From: Tomocerus qinae
Lineage: Eukaryota > Arthropoda > Collembola > Entomobryomorpha > Tomoceridae
DNA: 64,000 nucleotides
NCBI GenBank assembly: GCA_020055645.1
Contig: CM034546.1
Span: 16,616,001-16,680,000 of the forward strand
Direction: 5' to 3'
The notes below the pieces were generated by a model. The model was not told where the DNA came from, did not search any database, and saw nothing but the letters and a program-made list of their open reading frames with translations. Positions 47,651 to 60,372 of the stretch are shown in pieces. Both the position numbers and the translations under genes were made by a program. Every line of letters begins with the position of its first letter. Positions within the stretch are counted from its first letter, which is position 1.

Positions 47651-50600
47651 ATGGTTTGTAAGCCACAGTTGTTCATTTTATTGCTCCTGATCCTGACATC
47701 AGTCTTGATTGTTATAACGTCAGGTATGTTACATTACGTAATAGTTTCTACGAGAGATGAAACAGTTAAAATTAAAAAATAGGTTAGTTTAGTTCAATTG
47801 AGCCAAACTAACCATTGAATTGTTTCGACCATGACAATTGAACGATCGAATTCGAACGGAAACAGTAGCATGAAATTCAGTTTCATCGATATAGCAACAA
47901 TATCTGTAATATAGTAATAAATACAACTGATAGTTATTGTACTTAGTTCCCTCAGAGCAATTTGATCGAATCATGGATTTAAAATTAGGCTAAATATTTG
48001 TAAAATAGAACGAAATTAGTTGCTATACATAGTACTGATAGTTAAATTAGAAAATGAACTTAAATTAATAGTTAAGAGAGTAAACTTTGTCTAAAAACTT
48101 TACTAAAATGAACCAATAATTAACCTAATTAAAACATTCTCAAATCATATTCAGATAACAAATGATAATCATTTTTTTAATTGTGCCCTTAGCAATTGAC
48201 GATGGGATTCCCTCCATACATAATTATCTGGTAAGATGTGGTACCAAATTTTGACATACAATTTCAGACTCAAATGACGACATTCTACATTATATGTCGT
48301 GACCAAACCTGACCTAACTATAATAATTATATAATTTGGCAAAAATAATCAATCATTTTATAACTAGGATACTCCGGTAGAAGAGCAAGCAGTCAGTACA
48401 AATGGCAGTAACGAGATGATAAAATATAAACTAATGGACCAAATTGAAGGTCAAAATTTGTTTATTTTCAATAATATCCAAGAATATTCTGTTCATCTAC
48501 ATCAGCTGAACCCAACAGTTTCAAAGGCAAAAAGGACTTTTACATTTTTAAATAACAAGAAGCAATAAAATACTTATATCCTGAACAGCTATTTAGTAGC
48601 TGCCTACTACTACCAAAATAACAAACTATAGAACCACAAATATCAATATATAAACGCTACAAATCCAAATCTACCATAACTAATTAGAAGTTAATAGGAA
48701 TAAGAATACGATGTTTTGTTTTAAAAAGCAATATCAAAAAGGATTGCTTTAATATATTAGCGCCAAATGTTTTCATAAAAAAGGAGAAAAAAATGCCAAA
48801 CATAAAAAATCTTCTTTGTTCCCTGATATTTGCTTTGTAATTTACTTACTTCTAATGATGATTATTTTGTTTGATTTTACAGTGAAGTTAATGGATCCTG
48901 AACAAAATGAAGAAGATTTTGAATGTGAAATATTGGAACCTCCTCATAGAATTAACAAGCGGTCAGGTCGTATTGACACTATATACCGTTGGCCAAATAG
49001 AACACTTATTTACGAATTTAATTCTTCATTTCGTAAGAAATAATGTTTAAATGCATTTTAAAACTAAATAATTAAAAACCGTTTTGTCGCATTAGAATTC
49101 CAATATAAAATAAATATTTGCATTTTTGAAATATAGCATCAGATTTTAGGACAACGTTTCTCCAAGCCCTGAACCACATTGCTGGTCGGACATGCATTCG
49201 TTTCAAGGAAAGAACCACCGAGACAAACTACGTCCACGTTTGGCAAGGCAGAGGCTGTTCCTCATCTGTCGGACGGACAGGCGGTCGTCAATACTTGTCA
49301 CTGGGTCCTAAATGTGCCCGACTTGGTACTCACATTCACGAAGTTATTCATGCAATTGGTTTTTACCACGAACAAGGGCGATCGGACAGAGATGATTATA
49401 TTATTATTAATTGGGAAAATATCAGAAGAGGTAAAATGAGTACCAGGTTTACGAAATTGAAGAACATTCTTTGATTACTCGATTGTAATATTTTATTTCC
49501 TATTATAGGAAGTCAGCACAACTTTAAAAAACAAAGTGAATCAGTTGTGTCGTCTTTTAACGTCCCTTATGACTATGACAGTATCATGCATTACAGTCGG
49601 ATGTCATTTTCCTCAAATGGGAAGGACACTATGACGCCGAGAGAAAAAGGAGCTGTAATTGGACAAAGAGTTGGAATGAGCGATTCAGACTGGCTAAAAA
49701 TTAACAATATGTATTGCCCAAACACTGGAGGCTATCGAATTAAAAACGTTCGAGATAATTATGTAAGTCAAAAAAGAGCTATTACTAACAATATCTAAAT
49801 ACTATATAGAAGTGATATTTCTTTTATCAGTACCTACAAGTTGAAGGTTTAAACGCCGAAGGAAGTGATGTGGTTACATCAAATTGGACTGGAGAAGATC
49901 ATCAAAAATGGACAATTCAATGGAGTAAGAAATTATCCACCCTTATTACTAAATGTAGTACTCATGTAGAAATTATTCAAAGGTTGGTTAATTTTTGGCG
50001 TGTTTTATATTTTAGATGATGTTCTATCAGGTTTTGGAAGTACATTAATGTCATGGAAACAGGATGGAGGGCAAATAAAAAGTCTAAGTGAAGATTTGGC
50101 CAGAAGCAAGATAGCTTTAATGGTATGTAACTTTTTAACAATCAAGAACGACTTTTAATTGGTAGGAAGGTAACAGAGAAATAGTCACGATTTTTGATTT
50201 ATTCAATAAATCCGGGACAAAATGAAAATGTTGACTCAATTCCAAACTTTGACATAATATTTCCCATTTCAAAGCCATTAATCTAATCCTAATATTTTCA
50301 TAATCAATAATCACTAGATAACATCACGTATTACAAAAATAATTGCTATTCTGTAAAAGTGATTATAGGATTTATTGAATTACGTTATTTTTTGTGACGC
50401 TGGTTACGTTTTAGCACTTGCTAAAATCCTTGCTAATTTGTAGTAGGCGAATGCGCATCAGTTATGGACCCGAAGACAAATTGGGAAACATATTAATCCT
50501 TGGCAGATTGTAAATCTAGGATCTGGAAAATGTCTATCCAGTCAAGGGTACGTCAATGAAAAGATAAATACATCTTAACTCATTGTATGATTAAAATTAA

Positions 50601-50687
50601 AAGTCTCATTCTAGATTATCCCAAGCCAATACCATGACGTGTAATACAAGTGATGACCGACAGATTTGGAATATGTACAAAGCATAA
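47651..50687 (+). CDS. Secreted astacin metalloprotease with ricin-type trefoil domain
   Basis: Ten exons with GT-AG junctions in consistent phase: 47651-47723, 48193-48230, 48368 to about 48407, 48883-49032, 49137-49430, 49509-49762, 49831-49924, 50016-50122, 50447-50547 and 50615-50687. Exon 1 encodes a signal peptide (basic start, then a Leu/Ile core). Exons 2-4 encode a short propeptide ending near NKR. Exons 4-6 encode the astacin catalytic domain: YRWPN at its start, the zinc site HEVIHAIGFYHE (HExxHxxGxxHE) at about 49337-49372, and the Met-turn SIMHY. Exons 7-10 encode a beta-trefoil with QxW-type repeats (QKW, QLW, QIW), which in other proteins binds sugars. It should be a secreted zinc endopeptidase targeted to a glycan. 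The end of exon 3 is uncertain: three donors in the same phase lie at 48396, 48408 and about 48450. No break is visible. Confidence 0.9.
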
Positions 50688-52486
50688 CACTAATACTTAA
50701 AAGTGTACAGAAGTAACATTGTGTGTGTATTTGTGTAAATGCACAATAATAACCGCAGCGATATTAACTGTCATGTAAATTAAATGAAAGGCAAAATTTT
50801 TATTTTGTAATGTTAATAGTAAAAGCTTAAAGAATTATATTTATTGTATTTCAACGAATCCTTTTCTAGTTTTCTATATTTTAAGAAAAATAAAAAATTT
50901 GTTTGTAGATTAAAATATTACGAATAAACTATATATTTCCAAGTAAAAGAAGCACAAACACAAGACGTACATACTTAAAGCTTTTCCAGGCTTATATTGG
51001 GACTATGTTATGCACTATCGACTAATAGTACGACGCGCAAATGTTTTACTTTATAATTAAGCATTTAACTAAAAGTTGAGTCACTTATCTTGTTTCCCGG
51101 TAGGGTTCCAAATTTAAATATTGTCGTGAAATACTAAAATAGAATGAATAAATGCATTGAGATTTTCACTTTTCCACAAAGCGCAATAAATTATAATTCT
51201 ATTATTATCAGTGTCATAAATAGTAAAGTTACAATATAATATTTTTGTCACTTTAATATTCAAGAAAAATTACATATACCAAAGGATTTTCACTTTTCAG
51301 GATACGAAAAAAAATTAAGTTGTATAATTATTTTTCTTTAGTTAATAACCACTAACCATTACTTGATAAGATAATACATGCTCTGTTCCATTGGAATTAA
51401 ATGTGGACGAAATCGTTTATATATTTTTATTACTTTTTGTTACTTCCAGAGTGGTGGTATCGTCTGCCTAATATTACAACGTAACAAGCCATTTCATCAT
51501 GACTGCTACAAAGTAACAAACCATTTTATCATGGCTGAGACAAAGTAACAAACCATTTTATCATGACCGCGACAATGTAACAAACCAAAGGTTTGTTACA
51601 TTGTCGCAGCCATGATAATAAAATGGTTTGTTTGGTTTAGAGACATGCATTTTCGACAGTTTCTACTTATTATGTTGTTTATGGAAAAGGAGATGAAATT
51701 ATTGGATATTTAAAGATGAAAACTTTAATATTTGATTTTTATTTCATTCTTTTAACCCCAAATCTCAATCTCCTCCACACCAATCCCCAAGGAGACAGAA
51801 TTCTTCTTAACTCAACATCTCTTCAACATGAAGCACGAATCTTCATCTCGGTTCTCTTAAATTTTTGCCCATACCAATATATTCCCACTGAATTCCATTT
51901 GCCAATTAACATTGTTTCGGGGTTGAGATTACTTGGATACATTCCATTAAGGTTGACCTACAATTAATTTATTAAATTTTGTTGTTAAAATATCCAAATC
52001 TTAACAATATTAATTGTTCAACTTTATTTTCTTATTTTGGTTAGCATTGCAGGATGACGTTTTAATAAGAAATCATCATAAATCAGCAAACCTTTCATAT
52101 TTTAATAAATTAGCCATTTTTAATATTGAAATAAATGAAATGTTTCAATTAACCCGATTAAAAAGAAAATTGATCTAATTAAAGAGCATTTTATTAAAAT
52201 GAATAAATCACTTGTTTACTATACATATCCTTCTTCTTTTTAAATAAACCATTGCAAACCGAAATATAATGACAGATAAGTCGAAATAACTATTGCACGA
52301 CGTTGTACAATTTTAATACAAATCAATGAAGTGATTTAAAAAGCACTTACTTTCTTTTTCAAATCTTATTAAAATGTCCAACTCCAAAATGTGACATTTT
52401 TTACGTTTCATCTTTAGTTGAAATATAACAAAAAAAACTTTGGTTTCATTTTCCATTCACTAATTGTGTTTTTCTTAATATTTTAC
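50688..52486. other. Intergenic DNA with one repeat hairpin
   Basis: It contains the astacin 3' region (AATAAA near 50887) and otherwise no supported gene. The short frame at 51716-51967 has no motif. The repeat hairpin 51480-51632 is listed separately. Confidence 0.45.
51480..51632. repeat. Tandem units folding into a hairpin
   Basis: Three direct units of about 39 bp (GTAACAA(A/G)CCATTT(T/C)ATCATG core) are followed by an inverted copy. The arms 51549-51586 and 51590-51632 are nearly complementary around AAA. Confidence 0.8.
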
Positions 52487-52548
52487 GGCATCGAAAATCT
52501 CTTGCAACCTTGCAACGTGGTTGCTGTGGAAATCAGACCTTGCTCCTC

Positions 52549-52591
52549 CCACACTAAGCCCCGCCCCCTTCGGGGGCGGGGCTTAGTGTGG
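52549..52591. repeat. Perfect 20-bp GC-rich hairpin
   Basis: Arms 52549-52568 and 52572-52591 are exactly complementary around TTC, with core AAGCCCCGCCCCC. A related but imperfect hairpin occurs at the other end of the block (54150-54230). Confidence 0.85.
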
Positions 52592-53037
52592 AAATTAGAG
52601 TGTGGAAATTGAAAATTTAAAAACTGGAAATCGGAAAGTTGGGCCAGGGGAAAATGGTATCATGCCCCCGCAGGGGGCATGAAAATTTTTTTTTGCCCGT
52701 TTAAAATTTTTTTAATTGAATGGAAATGGGTTTTTTGTATGAAACACATCAAAGATGAGTATGACGTATGAGTCGAGTAAAAATTTGGGAAAAAATTACA
52801 TATTTGGAGAAAATTGGAAATTAGGAGAACAATTGAAATTTGGAGAGAAACTGAAAAAATGCGACAAAACTGAAAATTTGGATTAAAAAGGAAAATTTGA
52901 GGAAAACTGGAAATTTTAAGGGATTTTGATAATTTGGGAAAGCCTGGAGAATTTAAAAAAAACTAGAAATTCGATAGAAATTATAAATTTAGGAAAGAAC
53001 TGGAAACTTGGGGTACAAATATAATTTGGGAAAATAC

Positions 53038-53216
53038 CAGGGTTTGCGTTTTGTCAGGATGAAATCGGTCCACTGGATAAAACCATTTCGTCCACTAGCC
53101 ATAACCATTTTGTCCGGATGAAATTAATTTTATCCGGAAAAAATCATTTTTTCCAGTGGACAAAAACCATTTTATCAAATTTGTCCACACCTCGCTATCC
53201 GAATACCGCAACCCTG
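53038..53216. mobile_element. Small hAT-like element nested in the minisatellite
   Basis: Ends CAGGGTTTGCG and CGCAACCCTG (inverted, one-base difference) are flanked by 8-bp repeats GAAAATAC and GAAAAGAC (seven of eight bases alike). The 179-bp interior is made of inverted TTTGTCC/GGACAAA words and has no coding capacity. Confidence 0.6.
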
Positions 53217-54274
53217 GAAAAGACTAAAAATTTGGGTGAAAAATGGAAGCTTTAGGAAAAACTGAAAATTTAGGGGAAACTGAAAATATTCGACAAAACT
53301 GGAAATTTAGGGAAAAACTGGAAATTTAGGAGGAAACTAATTATATGCGACAAAACTGGAAATTTGGGGAAAATGAAAATTTGAAGGAACTTGATAATTT
53401 GCTAAAAAACCGGAAAATTTAATAAAACTGGAAATTCGATAGAAATTATAAATTTAGGAAAAAACTGAAAATTCGAAAGAAATTATAAATGTAGGAAAAA
53501 ACTGGAAATTCGATAGAAATTATAAATTTAGGGAAAAACTGGAAATTTGGGGTAGAAATGGAAATTTGGCAAAATACTAGAAATTTGGGGGGGTACAAAT
53601 GGAAATTTGGGTGAAAATGGAAATTTAGGGAAAAACTGGAAATTTAGGGGGAAACTGAAAATATGCGACAAAATTTGAAATTTCGGAAAAAATTATAATT
53701 TGGAGTAAGAATAAAAATTTCTAAAAAACTGGAAATTTGAGGAAAGCAGGAAAATCGGAGGAACCTGAAAATTTCGGAGAAACTGAAAAGCTTTCAAAAA
53801 ACTGGAAATTTGAATGAAAATATAAATTTAGGAAAAAGCTGGAAATTTGAAAGAAAACTGGGAATTGGGAAAAAAACTGGCAATTTGCAAAAAGGGAATT
53901 TGGGAAAAAACTGGAAAAACTTGGTGAAAGTAGAAGTTTAGGGTAACGCTGGAAAATTGGGCAAAAATGGAATTTAGGGACAGACTGGAAATTTGGAAAT
54001 AAACTGGAAAATTTTGATGAAAATAAAAAATTAGGGAAAAACTGGAAAATTTCGGGAATACTGGAATTTTGGGAAGAAACTGAAAAATTTCGGGAAAACT
54101 GGAATTTCGGGAAAAATTGGAATTAAAAAAAATTATGTTGCACTGGAAATCTGGGTTAGCCCCGCCCCGAATCCACGCCCCCGAAGGGGGCGTGGCTTGG
54201 GGGCGGAGCTAAAGTGTGGAAATTAGAAAGTGGGAGGAGCTTGTTACTGTGGAAATTTAAATTTTTTCGATGCC

Positions 54275-56123
54275 TTTGCCAATTATAACATTTACGACTA
54301 AAGTTTAGGTGCTGATACTTAAGCATACATTGCAATAAAACCATACCACGGGTAAGGGGTAGTTAATAATTTTAAATCAAATCAAAAACTTTTTCATTTT
54401 CATCTAATTGTCTCACTCACATGGGATTCACCAAATTACGCAAAACACTACTAATAAAATTTTAGCCTAGCACTTTCTGCCCTCTACAGCCTACTTTTAA
54501 GATTTGATTCAAAATTCAGAGCAATCAATTAATAATGATATTTTCCAACTAGAACCATACACTATTCTCTCCAATCATTCATTTCTCCTGCCTGTGAAAG
54601 AAATCCCATCACCTTACAGCACCCGACATCCACCTACAATGCAATCGACAGCCTGTGGCAGCGTCTCAAATAAATCCCTTTCTGAAATGCAACTATTTAG
54701 GCATTATCTCTTACTTGAAAGCAGCTTTTGAACCAAAATCCATTGGCCTTGAAATGCACTGAGCAACTTACTCCATCCTTTCCATCATTGTCTCTGTCGA
54801 TTGTAGAAAAACTGTCTCCGTTGTGGTGACTCAATCTATCTTGCAACGCTGAAATGAATTCATAGATTAATTAAAGTGGACGTATTTGTGAAAGTGTATT
54901 GATTAGGGAATGTAGATATGATTAAGGGACTGACTGGAGTTGCCTTCGACGTAGCCACAGACAATCAACCTGAATTTATGTGCCTCTGAAGCCACTCTGA
55001 AGGTGGCATAGTGGACTTGATAGAGCTTTCCATTCAGATGTGTGGCTGTAATGAGGTACAAATTGCTCAAAAATCAATTGAATAAAATAAATATCTAGAG
55101 TTCTTCTGATATCACAGAAAAATGACTAAATTGGACCAAATATTATATGTACACCAATTCAATTCCATAATTTTATTTTAATTATTTTTCATTCTAACTG
55201 CCAGAATGGTAAATGTTTTCTCCAGAAATGACAGTTAATATATAAATGGAACTAAAAAAATAGTTCCGGATACAGGCGGGTGGCATTTAGTCCAATGTTT
55301 CAGGTGTTAACGTTGCTTCATAATGTTAAACCACCCGGCACTTACTTCTTATTTTCTTACAATCTTGTTGTTCATTAAAATATTTACGATACATCATTAA
55401 TTTCAAATATCCTTTCTAATATGTCACTAATTTTTAATTACTAGGTCAAAGTTTGTTAATTCGTAGAATAAGTTATTGTGTTAATAAAAAATTGTGTAAA
55501 AGTAGTACAAAAAATAGTATCATTGAATAATCAGGTCAACAGCAAAAAGGTCAAACAGCGACAGATCGAGTAATATTTACGATTAAAATAATTATATGTA
55601 GCTAAAATTAATTTAAACTATTAGATTATATATCAATATTATTCTAAATTGGAAATTGAAACTAACGGAAAAGACAACACGGTAACAATTAATAAAGAAA
55701 ATCAATTTTTTGCAAAAAATTGAATTGTTTAAACAGAGCTCTTTAAATGTATCACGGGAATTTCCTGTTTACTTCCAGATTTCAATGAGCCCCATTTTAG
55801 TTTAGTGCCCAGTGTTTTATTTTATTAATAAAATAAAATTTCTGCATGGAACTGGAATTTAGAAATAAAGTACAATGTATGTTTCCCGTGCTCCCTTTAA
55901 TCGTTTTGAATATTTTTTTTCAGAATTCTCTTTTATGGTATATATCTTTATCAAAGGTTTGTAACATCATCCTAACCTAAATTTCAATATTTCCATATCG
56001 GTTTTCAGGAGTATTTTGACTTATATGAAAACCGATAAAATTATGCAGACAGAAAATAGAAAGAAATAGAAAAACTATGCGGGCAGTAAATGAACAGAAA
56101 TAGAAGCAAATATCTCCAACAAA
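54275..56123. other. Intergenic DNA, no gene seen
   Basis: AT-rich, with short frames on both strands lacking motifs. A stretch at 55250-55345 (around CAGGCGGGTGGCATTTAGTCC and a partly inverted ACCACCCGGCAC) may be the remnant of a small fold-back. Nothing else is supported. Confidence 0.4.
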
Positions 56124-56131
56124 CTCATAGT

Positions 56132-56543
56132 CAGTGTTGTACTGTTGACCACTTTTTTGCATTTTGACCGGGCCACTGGTCAAAATGGTCAAAATGGTCA
56201 AAATGGCTAAAATGGTCAAAATATCAGTATACAGTTACTTAGGCTAGCAAATGAAATTTAAAATATTTAGAGAATGAAATATGGCCTAAAACCAATGAAA
56301 CACTATTCTACTAACATCAGACTACAGAATGACACTCTCTAATCATTTTTAACTGCAATCTTTAGAAAGTTGTATTTGTTGTTTACTGTTGCAGTAAAAG
56401 CTACCTTGGGGTCTCAATTAACCCCAAACAGGCATTTTGTCCATTTTGACCATTTTGACCACTTTTTAGTTTTTTTTGACCGGGCCATTTTGACCATTAT
56501 GACCATTATGACCACTAGTGGTTTTAACCACTGTACAACACTG
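56132..56543. mobile_element. Non-autonomous hAT-like element, 412 bp
   Basis: A perfect 8-bp target duplication CTCATAGT (56124-56131 and 56544-56551) flanks inverted ends CAGTGTTGTAC...GTACAACACTG. Just inside each end lie runs of a 9-bp unit (ATGGTCAAA) in opposite orientation and a shared GACCGGGCCA. Length, duplication and CAGTG ends fit a deleted hAT transposon; no transposase remains. Confidence 0.85.
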
Positions 56544-57096
56544 CTCATAGTTGCTTAGGGCAGGTAAGACTTGCAAATAAATCAGCATCCAAAAGAAGCA
56601 TAGCAGACACCACCAATTTCGACATCCCCGTCCCCGTTTGTCAACAATTTTTCCCTTTCCTTTTTTGTGACAAAATCTTTTGTACATTCCCATGACATAT
56701 TCCGGCTTTGCAAGCAATGATAATGCCCGTTTTAAATATTTGCACTGGATTCTCTGTTGATATTTTCTAATTGTACTTCTTTCTATACTATACTGCAATT
56801 AAAATTAAAAGTGGCAAAGTTTCATATGTTTAAATATTTCTTTTTCAAAATGCTTTTACTCCTTTTGTCTGTTTTTCCATAACTACAAAGTTGTTTACTT
56901 CACCAAACACATGAAACATAAATATTCATTTTTGTACTTTTCCCAATTAAGTAAATTAAAGTAATACCACTGGTTACAAAGCACTTTAACTTTATTGGTA
57001 ATTTTTTTACAAAGCATTTCCATTTAGATAATATTAAGAGTCCCGGTTACCAAGTCACGTGACTTAAAATCGACTATCAAATTAGCTCTAAACTTT

Positions 57097-57383
57097 TTTT
57101 TGGAAACTTGTAACTCCTCCGAAAATAACTGCTCGTAGAAAGACAAGATTGGACTCTAAAATTCCAGAAAAGGTTGTTGTGACCAAGTACGTTGGAATAT
57201 TCAACATTTTTACTTCCGATTTTGAGATATAAATATTTTTGTGGAAAAAGAGGCAATATCTCGCAACCATACATAGGTAAAATTTTCCAACGTACTTGGT
57301 TAAACCTTTTCTGGAATTTTAGAGTCCAATCTTGTCTTTCTAGGAGCAGTATCCTCGGAGGAGTTACAAGTTTCCAAAAAAGT
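57097..57383. repeat. Fold-back element
   Basis: Inverted arms of about 110 bp (57097-57205 and 57272-57383) share TTGGAAACTTGTAACTCCTC, GACAAGATTGGACTCTAAAA, TTCCAGAAAAGG and CCAAGTACGTTGGAA. No target duplication was identified. Frames through the arms are artefacts. Confidence 0.8.
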
Positions 57384-57622
57384 ATTTTTAAGTATTGTCA
57401 TAGAGTAAATTTCTATGCCTCTATGTACTTTTAAAACGTAGCCATAGATACTTCCCCGTAACCTTTACTTGACCTTTTTTAATGAATTTCCCCGTATTTT
57501 GAAAATACCTGAACCTTAAATTAAATGATTAGAATACTTTTGCAAAAATCACAAGATAAAATCATTAAGTATCTTGTCATAACTGCAATCATGTTTTGAG
57601 TTTTGACTGACAGGATGAAATG

Positions 57623-58511
57623 CAAGGTTTCGGGTGGGAAATCAAAAAGTGGGATCTTCCCACTTTTCCCATGGGAAAAGTGGGAATCAAAATGGCTTAC
57701 TGGGTGGGAAAATGGGAAATGAAAAAAATGACTGGGAAATGAAACATTAGTACACAGAAGGTATAAATAGTGCACCGAAGCAGTCTCATGTGAGACTGCA
57801 TTTAGTCAGTATCATATGAGACTCAAGTCATCCTTGCTTGTTTACAAGCAATAATATTTCTATTCTCGGATAAACCAAAAATTCTGTAATAAATAGAAAA
57901 GTGATACAAATATTTCTTTTTTACTTCTAGAATAACGAAATAAATACAATCGTCGTTGCCTTCAGCCTTGTTGCCTGCAGTGTTACCAAATTGATATATA
58001 CTTCTATTAATATATATTTGTAGCCTTCAGCTTCAGAAGCCAACGAAGCAACAAATCCCCCGTACCCTAAATTTATCCCGATTTTTGATACTAATTATTA
58101 ATTGCAATTACTGATTGTGTTTATAGTACTCACTTGTCAACGTTAAGTGCCCTACAACTCTATACAATCTAATAACTAGGTTCGGTTAATCATAATTTAT
58201 GTGATTTTAAAGAAAAGTCACAAAAATCAATCAAAGTTTGGCATTGACCTAAGAATATGGCACTGACAATGATATTATTTATTATCTACTGAGTTGTTCA
58301 ATCAGTAATGCAAAAATATCTACTTGTTTTTAGCTGGTAATTTGTGTTAGATGAGAATAGCCACCCTAGGGTGCCACAGCCAATCAAATCATTTCACGTG
58401 ACTTTTTTTCATTTCCCAGAAATTTCCCACTTTTCCCATATTTCCCACTTTTCCCACTTTTCCCAAGTGGCTATCAAAATGAGGTGGGAAATGGGAAAAT
58501 CCGAAACTATG
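57623..58511. mobile_element. Non-autonomous hAT-like element, 889 bp
   Basis: A perfect 8-bp duplication ATGAAATG (57615-57622 and 58512-58519) flanks ends CAAGGTTTCGG and CCGAAACTATG. Each end continues into runs of GGGAAAAGTGGG in opposite orientations. The middle has no supported frame. A short inverted TCTCATGTGAGA occurs near 57783-57794. Confidence 0.8.
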
Positions 58512-58519
58512 ATGAAATG

Positions 58520-60117
58520 GAATATTTTAATAAGTAAAGTAAAAAAATATTTTTCCTGACAATTGTTTGGAATTTTGATACATGTTTTTTTGGACAATTC
58601 CTATATCGATTCGTTCGTTTATCTTTTCGATTCGTTGATCGAAATCGCAAATACTGATATGTATGCTAGTCTTGCTAGTACCGCACGAACTATCGATTTT
58701 AAGCTTGATTTTCATTTATTTAAGACATAAATTTTCGAAATACTGTGGCGAGTGTACAAAAATTACCATTTTATAGGGTTTTTTTCATCGTAATAAAAAT
58801 TTGCTTTTTGGAAAAAACGTCAATCCATTCCATAAATAACAATTTAATGCAAGTAAACCTAAGACGCATTAAAAGAAGATTTAATGTTCTATTTTCTTCT
58901 ACATCGAATTATTAATTTTATTTGTTTGTTCAGTAAAATCAGTGAAACTGTGTCATTTAAACGACATTGTTCATTTAGTACAACCAAAGCACTTTCATTT
59001 AATTAGTAAGAATGTGCTTATTTATTTAAAATTAATTATTTAAAATATTTAAATAATGGCACCATTGTACCATTTAATGAAGTGTATCTTGTAATTGAAT
59101 GTACCTAAATCCAGCTGAAAAACTAATTTCTAACCAAAGTCACCAGCCAATATGTTATTTTATATTTTAGGGTTAAATTTTATATCAAATCGTAGCCCAA
59201 TTGCCAATTTGAAATAATAGAACTGTTATTGCCTTTTTTACAAATTATATACTTTCTATACCTTCAATTTTTAGTGGATGTAATTATGGTAAAATGTCAT
59301 TAGTAACTAGGAAGTGGTAAAAGCTATTTTGTATTTGCGCTTGTACGCTGACTCTTAGATGGTTTATCTGCCGAATGGGCCGAACAGCTTTTAAGCTACG
59401 ACATAATCCATTAAAACCAAATGACTAGCTATTTGCAATGGAATTTGGCCACCGTTCAACCATCCACAAGAATTAAATTAAAACAAAAATACAACATAAA
59501 TTTAAACATTAAATAAAAGTTAATATTTGATTGAACTTACAAATTGCATTTCAAAATTTAGATTTTTATTTTCAGTGGTCATACAACGTATAGTGATTGA
59601 TATTTGCTGGAAGCCAAAATATTTGCATTCCTTTATACTTGGCAATTATATTCTATTCTCCTAACACGGCGGTATTGTAGATGTAACGTCATACTAGGAT
59701 TTTCGAGTAGGTTGGGAAATAATCTAGAGTTCTATAATAATACGAAGTTGGGAATGAAATAGCGAAAAGCCTTCATTGGGAGTTTTATAATAAAATATAT
59801 TTTTACGACAGTCAGCATTTCTTCAAAACCCCTGCAAAAGAAAAATGTCATGCAGTACACGGTCTACAAATGTTACCATGAATTTTTTCTTGTTATTATG
59901 TCATTTCAAAGATTAGTCCCATAGAGGTTTTTTGTTACAATAACCAAATCAAATTCTTTCGAACCTGTCATTATCCGTCACATATCTAATTTTACAATTC
60001 CTCGATATAGTCATGTTACATTTCAAAAACGGATCTAGTTCTTTGTCCATACAATCTGGTCCATATCTTATATACTCTACCCTTTTTAATTAAAAATTAC
60101 CATTTTGATCAACTCAC
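58520..60117. other. Intergenic or intronic DNA, no exon seen
   Basis: If the fibrinogen exon at 60118-60372 belongs to a full gene, the rest of that domain (about 130 residues) should lie here on the minus strand. I searched by eye for its usual glycine/tryptophan-rich motifs and found none. Confidence 0.4.
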
Positions 60118-60372
60118 CCAGCCAATAGTCGTTATTCGGGTCACCAAATCCGTTTTTGTATTCATCCCACGTTTTATTGAACAAGTCTGATCGCTCAGTC
60201 TCCGTCAAGTCCCCGGGTATTCCTCTTCGTTGGAACACCGTCCAGCCTCCACCAGCAGTTTCCATATCGCAGTAGGCATTTACCGATTTTCTTCTATCTT
60301 CGTAGGGATATATCTGACAGACTCCACTTTTATTATTATGCAATACTCGGTGAAGTTCATTGGAAGTCAAAA
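60118..60372 (-). CDS. Fibrinogen C-terminal-like domain, N-terminal exon
   Basis: On the minus strand an acceptor (TTTTTTCTAG, ending at 60373) and a donor (CTGG|GTGAGT at 60117) bound an 85-codon exon. It reads SGVCQIYPY, AYCDMETAGGGWTVFQRR, the F/W-rich FNKTWDEYKNGFGD and DYWLG, the start of the fibrinogen-related domain found in ficolins, tachylectins and other secreted sugar- or acetyl-binding lectins. The cysteine that normally opens the domain about ten residues before SGV is missing, and the next exon (calcium and ligand site) was not found. It may follow the coiled-coil exon at 62360-64000 in one gene, but an exon in between would be needed to fix the phase. It may also be a gene fragment. 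Confidence 0.75.

Larger units (their letters stand above)
52487..54274. repeat. 1.8-kb repeat block with inverted ends and a minisatellite core
   Basis: The ends are imperfect inverted copies: GGCATCGAAAA..., TGCTCCTCCCAC and GCCCCGCCCCC on the left, and their complements on the right. Between them (about 52780-54130) lies a degenerate minisatellite, 18-20 bp unit near CTGGAAATTTGGGGAAAAA. GC-rich hairpins sit at 52549-52591, about 52663-52682 and about 54172-54195. No open frame is supported. Origin unknown; a fold-back transposon is possible. Confidence 0.75.

Noticed and set aside
57088-57434. Similar open frames on both strands around QSCLS
   Set aside because: They are produced by the two inverted arms of a fold-back element.
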